Source: Actinoallomurus iriomotensis (GTDB lineage Bacteria > Actinomycetota > Actinomycetes > Streptosporangiales > Streptosporangiaceae). From it: DNA of 64,000 nt. This document shows, one piece after another, positions 45,280 to 54,078 of the stretch. The DNA is taken from positions 310,001-374,000 of the forward strand of contig NZ_BSTJ01000002.1 in the NCBI RefSeq assembly GCF_030269445.1, given 5' to 3'. The notes beneath the pieces were generated by a model, which ran no database searches, had not been told where the DNA came from, and saw only the letters and a list, made by a program, of their open reading frames with translations. The stretch's first letter is position 1. Each line of letters starts with the position of its first letter. Made by a program: the position numbers and the translations under genes.

Positions 45280-47652
45280 TCAGCGCGCTCGCAGCCTGCG
45301 CGGGTGCAGGCGGCGGCCGGCGCGGCGTAGCGGGCTCGCCGCGCGGGCGACGAGACGGCCGATCTGGTCCGTGTGCCGCCAGGCGGCCTCCGCCGCGGCC
45401 GGGTCCGGTGGCCGCTCCGCGTACTCCGCGCGGTTGACCAGGTCCGCGAGCGGGCGCAGGTGGGACTCGGTGCCGGCGACGGTACGCCCGCCGAAGCCGG
45501 CCACCTCGTGCGCGGTCAACGAGGTCGCCCGCGGGAGCCCGACGGCGTTCAGCGTCTCGACGGTCTGCTCCCACGCTCCGGCGATCCGCTCGGCGGGCGT
45601 GGCCGCCGAGCGCCTGCGGCGACGCCGCAGCATCGGCAGGACGAGCACGGCCACCAGGTAGACGATCGGGATGAGCGGAGCCGCGGCCGAGGCGTACATC
45701 CACCAGGGCGTCGCCTTGTGCGGCGTCTTCTTGGTGGCGGGCGGCGGGGTCGGCTGCTTGGGCTGCGTGGAGCCGCCGTTGCCCTTGTTCTTGGCCGCGG
45801 CGTTCTTCTGCGCCTGCTCCAGCTTCTGCTGGGTGTCCCCCGCCGGCACCGAGCCGGACTTCTGCGAGCGGCCCTGCTGTTCGGGCGTCGGGTAGAACGG
45901 CACCCAGCCCAGCCCGGTGAAGTCGACCTCCGGCCAGACCAGCACGTCGCCGGAGCGCACCTGGAACTCACCGTCGCCGCCGACGCCCGGACGGAAGCCG
46001 ACGACCACGCGCGTGGGCAGGCCGAGCGAGCGGGCCAGGACGGCGTACGCGGTGGCGAACTGCTCCGACGTGCCGCGCTTGGACCGGGTGAGGAAGTACT
46101 GGAGCTGCGCGTAGGTGTGGCCGGGCAGGCCGGACACGTCGTACTTGTCCGTCGCGCGCAGGTAGTCGGCGAGCTTGGCCGCCCGCAGGAAACCCGTGCT
46201 CTGCCCGGCGGTGATCTGCTCGGCGAGCTTGTGGAAGGCCGGCACCTGGGCGTTCGCGGCGGTCGTGCCGGGCGACTCGGGCAGAGACGTCGCGGCCAGC
46301 GCCTCGGGATCGCGGGCCGGCTCGGCGTCGGCGAGCTCGTCCGCGTCGTAGTCGCGGGCCGCCGATCGCACCGCGTACGTCTGGCCCGTGCGCAGCGGCT
46401 GGACGGTGGTGAGCACACCGCTGCCGGGGTCGACCGTGACGCCCAGGCCGGTGATGGTCGTGGGCCGGTCGGCGGCCGGCACCCACACGCCGGGCAGATT
46501 CTGGATGGTGAAGCGCTGGTCGACGCGGGTGCTGGACCGGTGCCTGGTCACGTGCTCCGGCGCGGGGATCCGGTTGCCGGCCGCGACGAAGTTCCCGCCG
46601 GAGGTCCAGGTCACGCCGTCGAACCGGTCGAGCACGGCGAGCCGCCAGTTCTCCGGCGCGGTGGTGTGCACGGTGAACATCTGCTGGTCCGGCGTCTGTA
46701 GCCAGGCCGAGACCCGGTCGAGCGGGCTGACGCTGTCGCGCTGTTCCGGCGGCGGCGCCTCCACGGACTGGCGCGGGTCGTACGGCGTGCCGGCGACGGG
46801 CAGAAGGGGCCCGGCGAACACCGCGACCAGGCCGAGCGCGACCGCCGCGGCGACACCGACGGGCGCGCGCCCGGCCCGGCCGTCGCCCCGGACGACGACG
46901 AGCACGGCGGCGAGGCCGACCAGCGCGGCCGCGACCGGCAGGTTCGAGCCGGGACCGCCGACGCCGAGCAGGAGCGCGACCCCGAAGACGGTCACGGACG
47001 GCAGCGCCGGGAGCGCCTTCGTCCTCGACCGCAGCACCGTCTCGGCCCCGGTGGCCGCCGCGAACCAGGTCAGCGCCTGCGGCAGCACGAGCAGCTCCGG
47101 GCGGCCCGGAGCGGGCATGAGCGTGGTGAGGATGGCCTTCCAGGAGTCGCGCAGGGACCCGCCGATCACCCCGAAGTCGCCGTGGAACAGGACGAGGCCG
47201 GTGACGAGCGTCCAGCCGCCCACCGTCAGCAGGATCGCGATCCAGAGCGGCCAACTGCGGCGCCGGGGCCAGGAGACCAGCGCCGACAGGAGCACGGGGA
47301 CGACGGCCGCGACCGCGACGACCGGTCCGATGTCGCGGAGGGCGAAGACCCGCTGGAAGCCGAGTCCGGCGGCCGCCGCCAGCGCCGCCGTGACGACGAG
47401 CGCGAGGCCCAGGCGCACGGCGGAGACCGGCCGGGGAGCCGGAGCACGCCGTACGGGCGGGGTCTTCGCGGCCGGCCGCTCCGGCCCGTTCCCGGCGGAG
47501 CCGTGGGCGGTACCAGGGCCCGGGCCGTACGGTCCGGGGTCCGGCGGCGCCTCGCCTTTGGACCGGTCGTCGGCCGGAGGAGCGGCCGCCGGTTCCGGTG
47601 CCGGCGGGGGGCCGGGGGCCTGAGGCGGCGGCGCGTCGTCCGGAGTGGTCAT
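45280..47652 (-). CDS. Membrane transglutaminase-like protein with substituted catalytic residues
   Basis: A 790-residue protein: a Pro-rich cytoplasmic head (1-75), five or six membrane helices (about 78-290), an extracytoplasmic transglutaminase-like region (about 300-600), another helix near 650 and a basic tail with DUF4129 character. The core reads KRGTSEQFATAYAVLARSLG then LPTRVVVGFRPG, but Ser replaces the nucleophilic Cys of GDCEQFA. The following segment GDVLVWPEVDFTGLGWVPFYPTP lacks the His of HAWAEV. It is thus probably a non-catalytic member. It is coupled to the DUF58 gene (4-bp overlap) in a MoxR-type cluster. Confidence 0.88.
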   Translation of the reverse strand: MTTPDDAPPPQAPGPPPAPEPAAAPPADDRSKGEAPPDPGPYGPGPGTAHGSAGNGPERPAAKTPPVRRAPAPRPVSAVRLGLALVVTAALAAAAGLGFQRVFALRDIGPVVAVAAVVPVLLSALVSWPRRRSWPLWIAILLTVGGWTLVTGLVLFHGDFGVIGGSLRDSWKAILTTLMPAPGRPELLVLPQALTWFAAATGAETVLRSRTKALPALPSVTVFGVALLLGVGGPGSNLPVAAALVGLAAVLVVVRGDGRAGRAPVGVAAAVALGLVAVFAGPLLPVAGTPYDPRQSVEAPPPEQRDSVSPLDRVSAWLQTPDQQMFTVHTTAPENWRLAVLDRFDGVTWTSGGNFVAAGNRIPAPEHVTRHRSSTRVDQRFTIQNLPGVWVPAADRPTTITGLGVTVDPGSGVLTTVQPLRTGQTYAVRSAARDYDADELADAEPARDPEALAATSLPESPGTTAANAQVPAFHKLAEQITAGQSTGFLRAAKLADYLRATDKYDVSGLPGHTYAQLQYFLTRSKRGTSEQFATAYAVLARSLGLPTRVVVGFRPGVGGDGEFQVRSGDVLVWPEVDFTGLGWVPFYPTPEQQGRSQKSGSVPAGDTQQKLEQAQKNAAAKNKGNGGSTQPKQPTPPPATKKTPHKATPWWMYASAAAPLIPIVYLVAVLVLPMLRRRRRRSAATPAERIAGAWEQTVETLNAVGLPRATSLTAHEVAGFGGRTVAGTESHLRPLADLVNRAEYAERPPDPAAAEAAWRHTDQIGRLVARAASPLRRAGRRLHPRRLRAR

Positions 47653-48776
47653 CGAACGGCTCCCGCCCACGCCGCGCGCAGCTCGTCGAGGTTCGCCATC
47701 TCGATCAGCGCGATGCCCGGCAGCCCGGGGCCGGGGGCCTCCGGGCGGATCCGCACGCACACGACCCGGTCGAACCGGCGTCGCAGCGTGCCCGCCCGCG
47801 AGATCTCCCCCCGCGCGCCGGTGAGGACCACGAGCGACCCGCCCGCGCGTACCCGGCGGGCGACGTCGAGCGCCTCGTGCGGCACGTCGTGCGCCTTGAG
47901 CACGGCCAGGCGGTCGAGGATCAGCTCGATGTCGTGCGGCCCGCCGCGGGTCTCCACGAGAGGCCCGTCGCCGGTCAGGATGCGTACCGGGAAGTTCGCC
48001 GCGGAGGCGCCGGCCGCGACCGAGGCGGCGGCGTCGACGGCCAGCTCGAAGTCGTCCGGGTCGGGGTAGGCGTTCTCGTTCGTGTCGATCACGATGGTCG
48101 TCTGCGGCAGGCTCGCGTCCACGAGCTGGCGGACCATGAGGGTGCCGGTGCGCGCGCTGGACCGCCAGTGGATGTACCGCAGGTCGTCGCCCACGACGTA
48201 CTCGCGCAGCGCGTGGAAGGTGACCGTGCCGGCCGGGGCGGTGTCGGTCGTCGGGCCCTCCAGGTGATGGTTGCGGCCCGAGGGCATCAGCGGGAGCCCG
48301 ACGGTCCGCGGGCGTACGAGGAGGTTCTGGACGTCGCCGTACTCCCGTACGCGCCGTGCCAGGCCGAACGGGTCGGCGCGCACGAGACGCAGCGGACCGA
48401 CCGGGATCTCCCCGCGCCGGTCCGTGGGCAGCGCGTACCTCACCGTCTCGGGGCGGTTCGGCCGCAGGCCGGGCAGCTCGACGTCGATGGCGTCCGCGCC
48501 GCACGCGTCGTGGGCGCGCATCCCGGCGCGGCGGAGCCGCCCAGTGTTGGTGACGTGCAGCACGCCGCCGGCCGCCTCGCCGCGCGCGACCCGGTCCGGC
48601 GTGATCTCCCGCCGGACGGTGAGCCGCGGCCGCGGCAGCGTCCACAGCACGGCCGTGACGACGGCCACCAGGCCACCGGTGGCCAGCACGACCGGCTCTG
48701 CGTACCCGAGCCACGCCCCGGCGGCGTACAGCAGCACCGAGAGCACGGCGATCCCCCAGCCGAGCCGTGTCAGCAC
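47649..48776 (-). CDS. DUF58 protein
   Basis: A 375-residue protein starting at GTG 48776, just after the moxR stop. Two membrane helices lie in the first 45 residues. A beta-rich segment with LLVRPRTVGLPLMPSGRNHH is followed by the DUF58 signature EYVVGDDLRYIHWRSSARTGTLMVRQ (about 195-220). A von Willebrand A-like fold then starts at TTIVIDTNENAY. DUF58 proteins pair with MoxR ATPases and transglutaminase-like proteins in envelope-related complexes of unclear function. Confidence 0.92.
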   Translation of the reverse strand: MLTRLGWGIAVLSVLLYAAGAWLGYAEPVVLATGGLVAVVTAVLWTLPRPRLTVRREITPDRVARGEAAGGVLHVTNTGRLRRAGMRAHDACGADAIDVELPGLRPNRPETVRYALPTDRRGEIPVGPLRLVRADPFGLARRVREYGDVQNLLVRPRTVGLPLMPSGRNHHLEGPTTDTAPAGTVTFHALREYVVGDDLRYIHWRSSARTGTLMVRQLVDASLPQTTIVIDTNENAYPDPDDFELAVDAAASVAAGASAANFPVRILTGDGPLVETRGGPHDIELILDRLAVLKAHDVPHEALDVARRVRAGGSLVVLTGARGEISRAGTLRRRFDRVVCVRIRPEAPGPGLPGIALIEMANLDELRAAWAGAVR

Positions 48777-48778
48777 GG

Positions 48779-49768
48779 TCAGACCCCGGCCGCCTGCGGC
48801 ACGGGAACCCGGCCGAGCACCTCGGCGACCAGCTCGGCGGCCGTACGGCCGCGCAGCTCCGCCTCCGGCGTGAGCATGAGCCGGTGCGCGATCACGTGCG
48901 GCGCGAGGGCCTTGATGTCCTCCGGGACGACGTACGAACGGCCGGCCGCGGCGGCGCGAACGCGGACCGCGCGCAGCAGCGCCAGGCTGGCACGCGGGCT
49001 CGCGCCGAGCCGGATGTCGGGGTGCTGGCGCGTGGCGGCGACGATGTGCACGAGGTAGTCGTACAGCGGCGGCGCGACGTGGATCCGGCTCGCGAAGTCG
49101 ATCATGTTCTTGACGTCGTCGCGCCCGGCGACCTTGGGCAGGTGGTCGACGGCTGGCCCGGACGGCATGCCGGTCAGGACGGCGACCTCCGACGTGTGGT
49201 CGGGGTAGCCCATGGAGATCTTCATCAGGAACCGGTCGAGCTGCGCCTCCGGCAGCGGGTACGTGCCGTCCATGTCGACCGGGTTCTGCGTCGCGATCAC
49301 CATGAACGGCCGCGGCACCGGCTGCGGCCGCCCGTCCACCGACACCCGACGCTCCTCCATGACCTCCAGCAGCGCCGACTGGGTCTTCGGCGAACCGCGG
49401 TTGATCTCGTCGGCGACGACGATGTTGGCGAAGATCGGCCCGGGATGGAACTCGAACTTGCTGGTGGCCTGGTTGAAGATCGAGACACCGGTCACGTCGG
49501 AGGGCAGCAGGTCGGGCGTGAACTGGATGCGCGTCCACTGCGCGTCCACGCTCGCCGCGATCGCACGGGCGAGCGTGGTCTTGCCCACGCCCGGCACGTC
49601 CTCCAGGAGCAGATGCCCCTCGCTGAGCAGGCACAGCATCGCCAGCTCGACGTTCTCCCGCTTACCGCGGATCACCCGCTCGATGTTGCCGGCGAGCGCG
49701 CCGAACAACTGGGCGAACCGTCCGACCAAGGCCTCCGCGTCAGGCGCCCCGTACGCCTCCGCCGTCAT
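48779..49768 (-). CDS. MoxR-family AAA+ ATPase
   Basis: A 329-residue AAA+ protein: Walker A HLLLEDVPGVGKTTLARAIA (about 53-72), Walker B NIVVADEINRGSPKTQSALLEVMEE, sensor 1 MVIATQNPVDMDGTYPLPEAQLDRF, and a lid with YVVPEDIKALAPHVIAHR. MoxR ATPases act as chaperones for VWA/DUF58 partners; the DUF58 gene follows 2 bp later. Its ATG overlaps the stop of the FN3 gene by one base. Confidence 0.95.
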   Translation of the reverse strand: MTAEAYGAPDAEALVGRFAQLFGALAGNIERVIRGKRENVELAMLCLLSEGHLLLEDVPGVGKTTLARAIAASVDAQWTRIQFTPDLLPSDVTGVSIFNQATSKFEFHPGPIFANIVVADEINRGSPKTQSALLEVMEERRVSVDGRPQPVPRPFMVIATQNPVDMDGTYPLPEAQLDRFLMKISMGYPDHTSEVAVLTGMPSGPAVDHLPKVAGRDDVKNMIDFASRIHVAPPLYDYLVHIVAATRQHPDIRLGASPRASLALLRAVRVRAAAAGRSYVVPEDIKALAPHVIAHRLMLTPEAELRGRTAAELVAEVLGRVPVPQAAGV

Positions 49769-51921
49769 CAGTCAGCACACTCCCACAGCGGCAGGCCGTT
49801 GTAGTTCTGCCAGTCGGGTTGCTTCGGCGTCGCCACGAGGTAGCCGATGATGTAGCCCTCTTTGCCCTGGTAGTGGATGTAATCCCACAGGTTGCCGGCG
49901 TAGTACGGATCACCGTTGCTGTGCGCGAAGTGTCCGCCGATCTTCTGGCAGTCGACGAGGAGGTTCTGTCCGTTGTAGTCCGTGATGTACACGTTGGTGT
50001 CGTCGTTGCTCGGCGTCTGGTGAAGCCAGCTCTTGTCACCCGGGTTGCCCGCGTGCTGGCCCACATAGTTCACCGACGGGCCCTTGAGGGTGACGGTCTT
50101 GCTGTCCGACTTCGTGCCCGCCGGGTTGGAGGCGGTGACCTTGACCGTGTACGTGCCGTTCTTCCAGATGTCGCCGAAGGTCACCGAGGTGCCGGTGAGG
50201 TTCGGGTTGGAGCCGGTCTTCGGGCCGGTCACGTTCACCGCGTAGGTGACCTTCTTGTTGTCGGCGTTCGGCGGCGCCTGCCAGTCGATCTTCGCGCCCT
50301 GGGCCGTGCCCGTACCCGTGATGTTGCTCGGCGCGTCCGGCTCGGTGCACGACAGGGTGGGCGTCGTGTACTCGGAGTCGACCTCCGAGTCGTGGTCGCG
50401 GTTGTGGTACAGCGCGGCCACGGCGAACTGGTACTCCTGGCCGCAGGTGCCGCCGTTGACCGTGAACGTGTAGTCGGGACCGTTCGCGCCGATCTTGTCC
50501 GGCGTGGCGGTCAGCCCGTCCGACGTGAGCAGCTTGTACCCGGTCGCGTCGCCTCCGCCGCCCGGCTGGAAGTCGACCTTGATCGTGCCGTCCGGCTGCG
50601 GGGTCGCCCGCAGGTTGGTCGGCGCGTTCGGCGGCGTCACCTTGGGCGGGTCGGGCTTGTGCGTCGGCGGGGTCACGGGCGGCTTGGTGGGCAGCCGCGG
50701 GTGACTCGGGGCGGTCGGGCCGCCGCCGCCGGGCTTCGGCCGGCCGCTGGCGCCGCCGGCCGGCACGCCCACTCGGGGCACGGGGCTCTTCTGGCTGCCC
50801 GGCACGTCCGGCGTGTACTTCTGGATCGGCTTGTGCCCGCCCGCGCCGTCGACCACGACGCCCTTGGCGCTGTCCGGGCCGTTCACCCAGAGCAGGCCGT
50901 CCTTGACGAAGGCGTCGAGCGGGCCGGCCTGCCCGGTGACCGGCACCTGCGGGGCCATCCGGTTGGTCGCCGAGTCGTACACGATGAGGTCGCCCGAGCT
51001 CTGGTCCGGGATGTAGACCTTCTGGCCGAGGGCCTGCGGCGCGGCGAGCTTGTGCTTGGGCGGCAGCTTCAGCGCGACGCTGCTGATCGAGCCACTGCCC
51101 GTGTTCAGCACGACGAGGGAGTTGCCGGCGAGCAGCGGGACGAGCTGGCCGTCGGTGCTCGCGGGCGCCAGCACCGAGCCCTTGCCCACCTGGGCGACGG
51201 TCGAGGGCAGGCGCACCTTGATCTGGGTGCCGTTCTTGCCGATGATCACGGCCTGCGCGGACGTGAAGTCGGTGATCACCGGAGCGCCCGCGGCGATCGT
51301 GAGCGACAGGTCGTCACCCGCCCGGCCGATGCCGATCGGCTGCGCGGCCTGCCCGCTGCGTACGGGCGCGGCCTGGCCGTTGGTGGGCACCGGGACCCAC
51401 AGCACCGAGGTCGCGTCGATGCCGGCCGAGCCGAGCGGGCCGGTGAGGCCGAGCGGCGAGCCCATCGTCGCGAGAGTCATCGGGTCGAGCCGCTGAACGC
51501 TGCCCTTCTGCTGGTCCAGCGCGTACGCCTGGCCCGATCCGGACACCACCTGCATACCGGCGGCGCCGCGGAACGTGGCGCCCTGCACGACGTTGAGATG
51601 CGCCGGGTCGACGCGGCTGACCACGCCGGTCACCTCGTCGACGATGAGGACGACGCCGCCCTGCTGGATCACCTTCATCGGGTGACCGGTCGAGCCGGAC
51701 AGCGTGACCTTGCCGTCCACCTTGCCGGACAGCCCGTTGACGTGGACGAGCTCGCCCCGGTGGACGGAGGTCAGCCAGCCGCCGACGTCCGACAGGTGGT
51801 ACTTCGCACTGGCCATTCCGACGCCGAACACGACGGCGGCGGCGCACAGCACGCCCACGACTCCGATCGCGATATGCCCGGTCAGCCGATCACGACGGAA
51901 GAACCTGCGCTCCCCGCTCAC
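49768..51921 (-). CDS. Membrane-anchored beta-propeller / FN3 protein heading the MoxR operon
   Basis: A 717-residue protein with a membrane anchor at about 16-40 and repeated beta-blade segments up to 360 (VVLIVDEVTGVVSRVDPAHL, AYALDQQKGSVQRLDP, LVVLNTGSGSISSV). A Pro-rich stalk follows, then two FN3 domains (about 435-520 and 525-610, LRATPQPDGTIKVDFQPG and SNITGTGTAQGAKIDW), then a terminal Trp/Tyr-rich SH3-like domain (DKSWLHQTP, GYIIGYLVATP). It is most likely an extracellular sensor or wall-binding scaffold. The combination of propeller, FN3 and MoxR partners is common in actinomycetes. It is first in its operon. Confidence 0.82.
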   Translation of the reverse strand: MSGERRFFRRDRLTGHIAIGVVGVLCAAAVVFGVGMASAKYHLSDVGGWLTSVHRGELVHVNGLSGKVDGKVTLSGSTGHPMKVIQQGGVVLIVDEVTGVVSRVDPAHLNVVQGATFRGAAGMQVVSGSGQAYALDQQKGSVQRLDPMTLATMGSPLGLTGPLGSAGIDATSVLWVPVPTNGQAAPVRSGQAAQPIGIGRAGDDLSLTIAAGAPVITDFTSAQAVIIGKNGTQIKVRLPSTVAQVGKGSVLAPASTDGQLVPLLAGNSLVVLNTGSGSISSVALKLPPKHKLAAPQALGQKVYIPDQSSGDLIVYDSATNRMAPQVPVTGQAGPLDAFVKDGLLWVNGPDSAKGVVVDGAGGHKPIQKYTPDVPGSQKSPVPRVGVPAGGASGRPKPGGGGPTAPSHPRLPTKPPVTPPTHKPDPPKVTPPNAPTNLRATPQPDGTIKVDFQPGGGGDATGYKLLTSDGLTATPDKIGANGPDYTFTVNGGTCGQEYQFAVAALYHNRDHDSEVDSEYTTPTLSCTEPDAPSNITGTGTAQGAKIDWQAPPNADNKKVTYAVNVTGPKTGSNPNLTGTSVTFGDIWKNGTYTVKVTASNPAGTKSDSKTVTLKGPSVNYVGQHAGNPGDKSWLHQTPSNDDTNVYITDYNGQNLLVDCQKIGGHFAHSNGDPYYAGNLWDYIHYQGKEGYIIGYLVATPKQPDWQNYNGLPLWECAD

Positions 51922-52164
51922 CGTTTCCTACCTCCCGCGCGTCGCACCCCGGCCCATCGGTGATGCAAGGGTCACCTTAATGTGTCCAAGCCGGTCAAAT
52001 GTCGGTAGTGCCCAATTGGTGACACACTTCTCTGACCAGCGACGGTGAGTGACCGAAATGGACGTCGCTTTCCGTGGAAGAGGACGTCCTGTAGGCCCCT
52101 GCTTCGAGCGCTTGGACGTACGAACAGGCGAGCCGGTTCCTCCGCTTCTCCGCCGGCTCCGTTC

Positions 52165-52884
52165 TCAGATGACGCAGCCGAAAACGTCGGCGAGGCCGGT
52201 GCGCCCGCTCTCGGTGAGGAGGAGGGAGCGGCGGGACCGGCCCCGCTCGAACCAGCCGTGCTCGATCATGCCGGCCGTCACCGCGCCGCCGAGAGCGCCG
52301 TTGAGGTGTGGACGGCGCTCGGTCCAGTCGAGACAGTGCCCGGCGAACCTCCGCCGCGACGCGCGGACCGCGGCCACGTCGACGCCGATGGCGCCGAGAC
52401 TCTTCTCCCCCTTGTCACTCACCTCGTACGCGCTGCGCTCGGGCTCGTCGGCGACGGCGTCCAGCGCCGGTTCGAGCAGCCCACGGGTGATCATCGCGTC
52501 GAACAGCGCGACCCCGGCCCGGCCGGCGAGGTGGTCGTAACAGGTACGCGCCTCTCCCAGCGCCACCGCCTGCCTCGACTGCCGCAGGCTGCGCACCTGC
52601 ACCCGCGGGCTGATCAGGCTCAGCGTCTCGATCACCGAGGCGACCTCGGCGCCCTTGAGCCGGTAGTAGCGGTGCCGCCCCTGCTTGACGACGCTCACGA
52701 GCCCACCGTCGAGGAGCTTGCCGAGATGCGAGCTCGCCGTGGCCGGACTGACTCCGGCCGTACGGGCCAGCTCACCGGCGGACAGCGGCCTCCCGTCGAG
52801 CAGCACCGTGAGCATCGCCGCCCGCGCACGATCGGCGAGCAGCGCCGCCACCGGCGCGATATCGGAGCCGTAGGGTTCGGGCAT
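52165..52884 (-). CDS. ArsR-type winged-helix transcriptional regulator
   Basis: A 239-residue regulator. The helix-turn-helix is at about 35-75 (LSAGELARTAGVSPATASSHLGKLLDGGLVSVVKQGRHRYYRL). The C-terminal 130 residues form a second domain containing CYDHLAGRAGVALFDAMITRGL and GHCLDWTERRPHLNGALGGA, typical of longer ArsR-family proteins in actinomycetes. No Cys cluster for metal sensing is apparent. The ligand and targets are unknown. It stands alone, diverging from the tRNA cluster. Confidence 0.88.
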   Translation of the reverse strand: MPEPYGSDIAPVAALLADRARAAMLTVLLDGRPLSAGELARTAGVSPATASSHLGKLLDGGLVSVVKQGRHRYYRLKGAEVASVIETLSLISPRVQVRSLRQSRQAVALGEARTCYDHLAGRAGVALFDAMITRGLLEPALDAVADEPERSAYEVSDKGEKSLGAIGVDVAAVRASRRRFAGHCLDWTERRPHLNGALGGAVTAGMIEHGWFERGRSRRSLLLTESGRTGLADVFGCVI

Positions 52885-52961
52885 AGGACGACGTTACGCC
52901 CAGGATGCTTAGACGCCCGTCGAAAGAACGCCACGCCGGTGGGCCCGAAGGCGTAACCGAG

Positions 52962-52991
52962 TTGGGGGTAGGGCTGAGAATCCGCTAGTGT
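52962..52991 (+). promoter_or_regulatory. Putative promoter of the tRNA Gly-Cys-Val cluster
   Basis: TTGGGG (52962-52967), an 18-nt spacer and TAGTGT (52986-52991) resemble an actinomycete housekeeping promoter. It lies 42 bp upstream of tRNA-Gly, a usual leader length for tRNA operons. Confidence 0.42.
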
Positions 52992-53033
52992 TTGGCGTGT
53001 CGCCAGGGGGGACAGCCTCCCAGGAGACACCAC

Positions 53034-53106
53034 GCGGACGTGGCTCAGTTGGTAGAGCATCACCTTGCCAAGGTGAGGGTCGCGGGTTCGAATCCCGTCG
53101 TCCGCT
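53034..53106 (+). tRNA. tRNA-Gly (anticodon GCC)
   Basis: A 73-nt cloverleaf: acceptor GCGGACG/CGTCCGC, D-arm GCTCAGTTGGTAGAGC, anticodon stem CACCT/AGGTG around TGCCA with anticodon GCC, T-arm CGGGTTCGAATCCCG. Discriminator T; CCA is not encoded. Confidence 0.96.
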
Positions 53107-53134
53107 CGGAGAGGTCTTGCCAAAGGCCTCACTC

Positions 53135-53205
53135 GGTGGAGTGGCCGAGAGGCGAGGCAACGGCCTGCAAAGCCGTGTACACGGGTTCAAATCCCGTCTC
53201 CACCT
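53135..53205 (+). tRNA. tRNA-Cys (anticodon GCA)
   Basis: A 71-nt cloverleaf: acceptor GGTGGAG/CTCCACC, anticodon arm CGGCCTGCAAAGCCG with GCA, T-arm CGGGTTCAAATCCCG, discriminator T. It follows tRNA-Gly by 28 bp. Confidence 0.96.
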
Positions 53206-53226
53206 CTGAAGCACTCGGCTTCATGA

Positions 53227-53298
53227 GGGCGATTAGCTCAGTGGGAGAGCGCTACCTTGACACGGTAGAGGTCACTGGTTCAATCCCAGTATCGCCCA
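53227..53298 (+). tRNA. tRNA-Val (anticodon GAC)
   Basis: A 72-nt cloverleaf: acceptor GGGCGAT/ATCGCCC, D-arm GCTCAGTGGGAGAGC, anticodon arm CTACCTTGACACGGTAG with GAC, T-arm CTGGTTCAATCCCAG. It is the last tRNA of the cluster and the one closest to the decayed integrase, so it is the likely attachment site of the lost element. Confidence 0.96.
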
Positions 53299-53318
53299 CC
53301 AGGTAATGCCTGGTCAGC

Positions 53319-53350
53319 AGCCCGGACACCGGATACGGTGGCCGGGCTTT
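53319..53350 (+). terminator. Terminator of the tRNA cluster
   Basis: AGCCCGG-A-CACCG-GATA-CGGTG-G-CCGGGCT followed by TT: a 12-bp stem with one opposed A/G mismatch and a 4-nt loop. A smaller hairpin (ACCAGG-TAATG-CCTGGT, 53298-53314) lies just before it. Confidence 0.85.
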
Positions 53351-53384
53351 CGCTCGTTCGACCGTCATTTGACCGTGGCCGGTG

Positions 53385-53990
53385 TCACGACGCCACCGTT
53401 CGGCCGGCGCCGGCCCGGGGCCGTGCGAAGGCCGCCAGGGCGGTGTCGTCGGCGTCGGGCAGGGTGTGCAGGTAACGTTCGGTGGCCCGCAGGCCGGCGT
53501 GCCCAAGTCGTTCCCTGACGATCTGCAGGTCCGCTCCCCCAGCCAGTACCCAGGACGCGTGCGCGTGCCGCGGATCCCGCACCCGCACACGGCGTCCGAC
53601 GTTGGCGGCTTCGATCGTCGGGTCCCATGCCTGCTTGCGGAACCAATCGCGCGGGCTATGCCCATCGGTGTCCGGCAGGCGTCGGGACCGTGGATGGTCC
53701 ATACCGGCCGCGCGACGCATCGCCCGGTAGCGAACGTACGCACCTCGGCAATGCCGACATCGACATCGGCCCATCGAGTATCCGCTCAACGTGCCATGCC
53801 GATACCGGCGCCCCGCCGCATTCGGAGCCGTAACACCGAGATCCCCAGGAGAGGACGGGACCCGTGAGAGTGATCTCCGGGGCTCAGTAGGCGCAGCTCG
53901 ACCAGCTCACCCCAGCGCAACCCGCCACCGATCACGACCTCGGCCCGCCGCGCCGAGATTCAGATCACGGTCGTCGACGTGCCTGCCAAG
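53385..53990 (-). pseudogene. Decayed tyrosine recombinase (phage/ICE-type integrase)
   Basis: The last 134 codons form one frame (53789-53385) with integrase C-terminal features: DTDGHSPRDWFRKQ, HAHASWVLAGGADLQIVRERLGH and ATERYLHTLPDADDTAL, including the LGH box and the nucleophile Tyr. The HxxR box is broken (RDPR where HDLR is expected). Upstream, at about 53960-53880, another frame gives GGGLRWGELVELR, the Arg-I box, but it is cut off by stops and frame changes (TGA near 53960 and near 53790). The N-terminal half is missing. It lies 87 bp from tRNA-Val(GAC), reading toward it, as integrases of tRNA-integrating elements do. Confidence 0.8.
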
Positions 53991-54078
53991 CCGGCCCGCC
54001 GAGTGGGAATCATCCGCGCGATGGTCTGATCCCTCGGCCGCCGGGCGGTGCGCCTCGCACGATCAGGGTCGGGACGGC

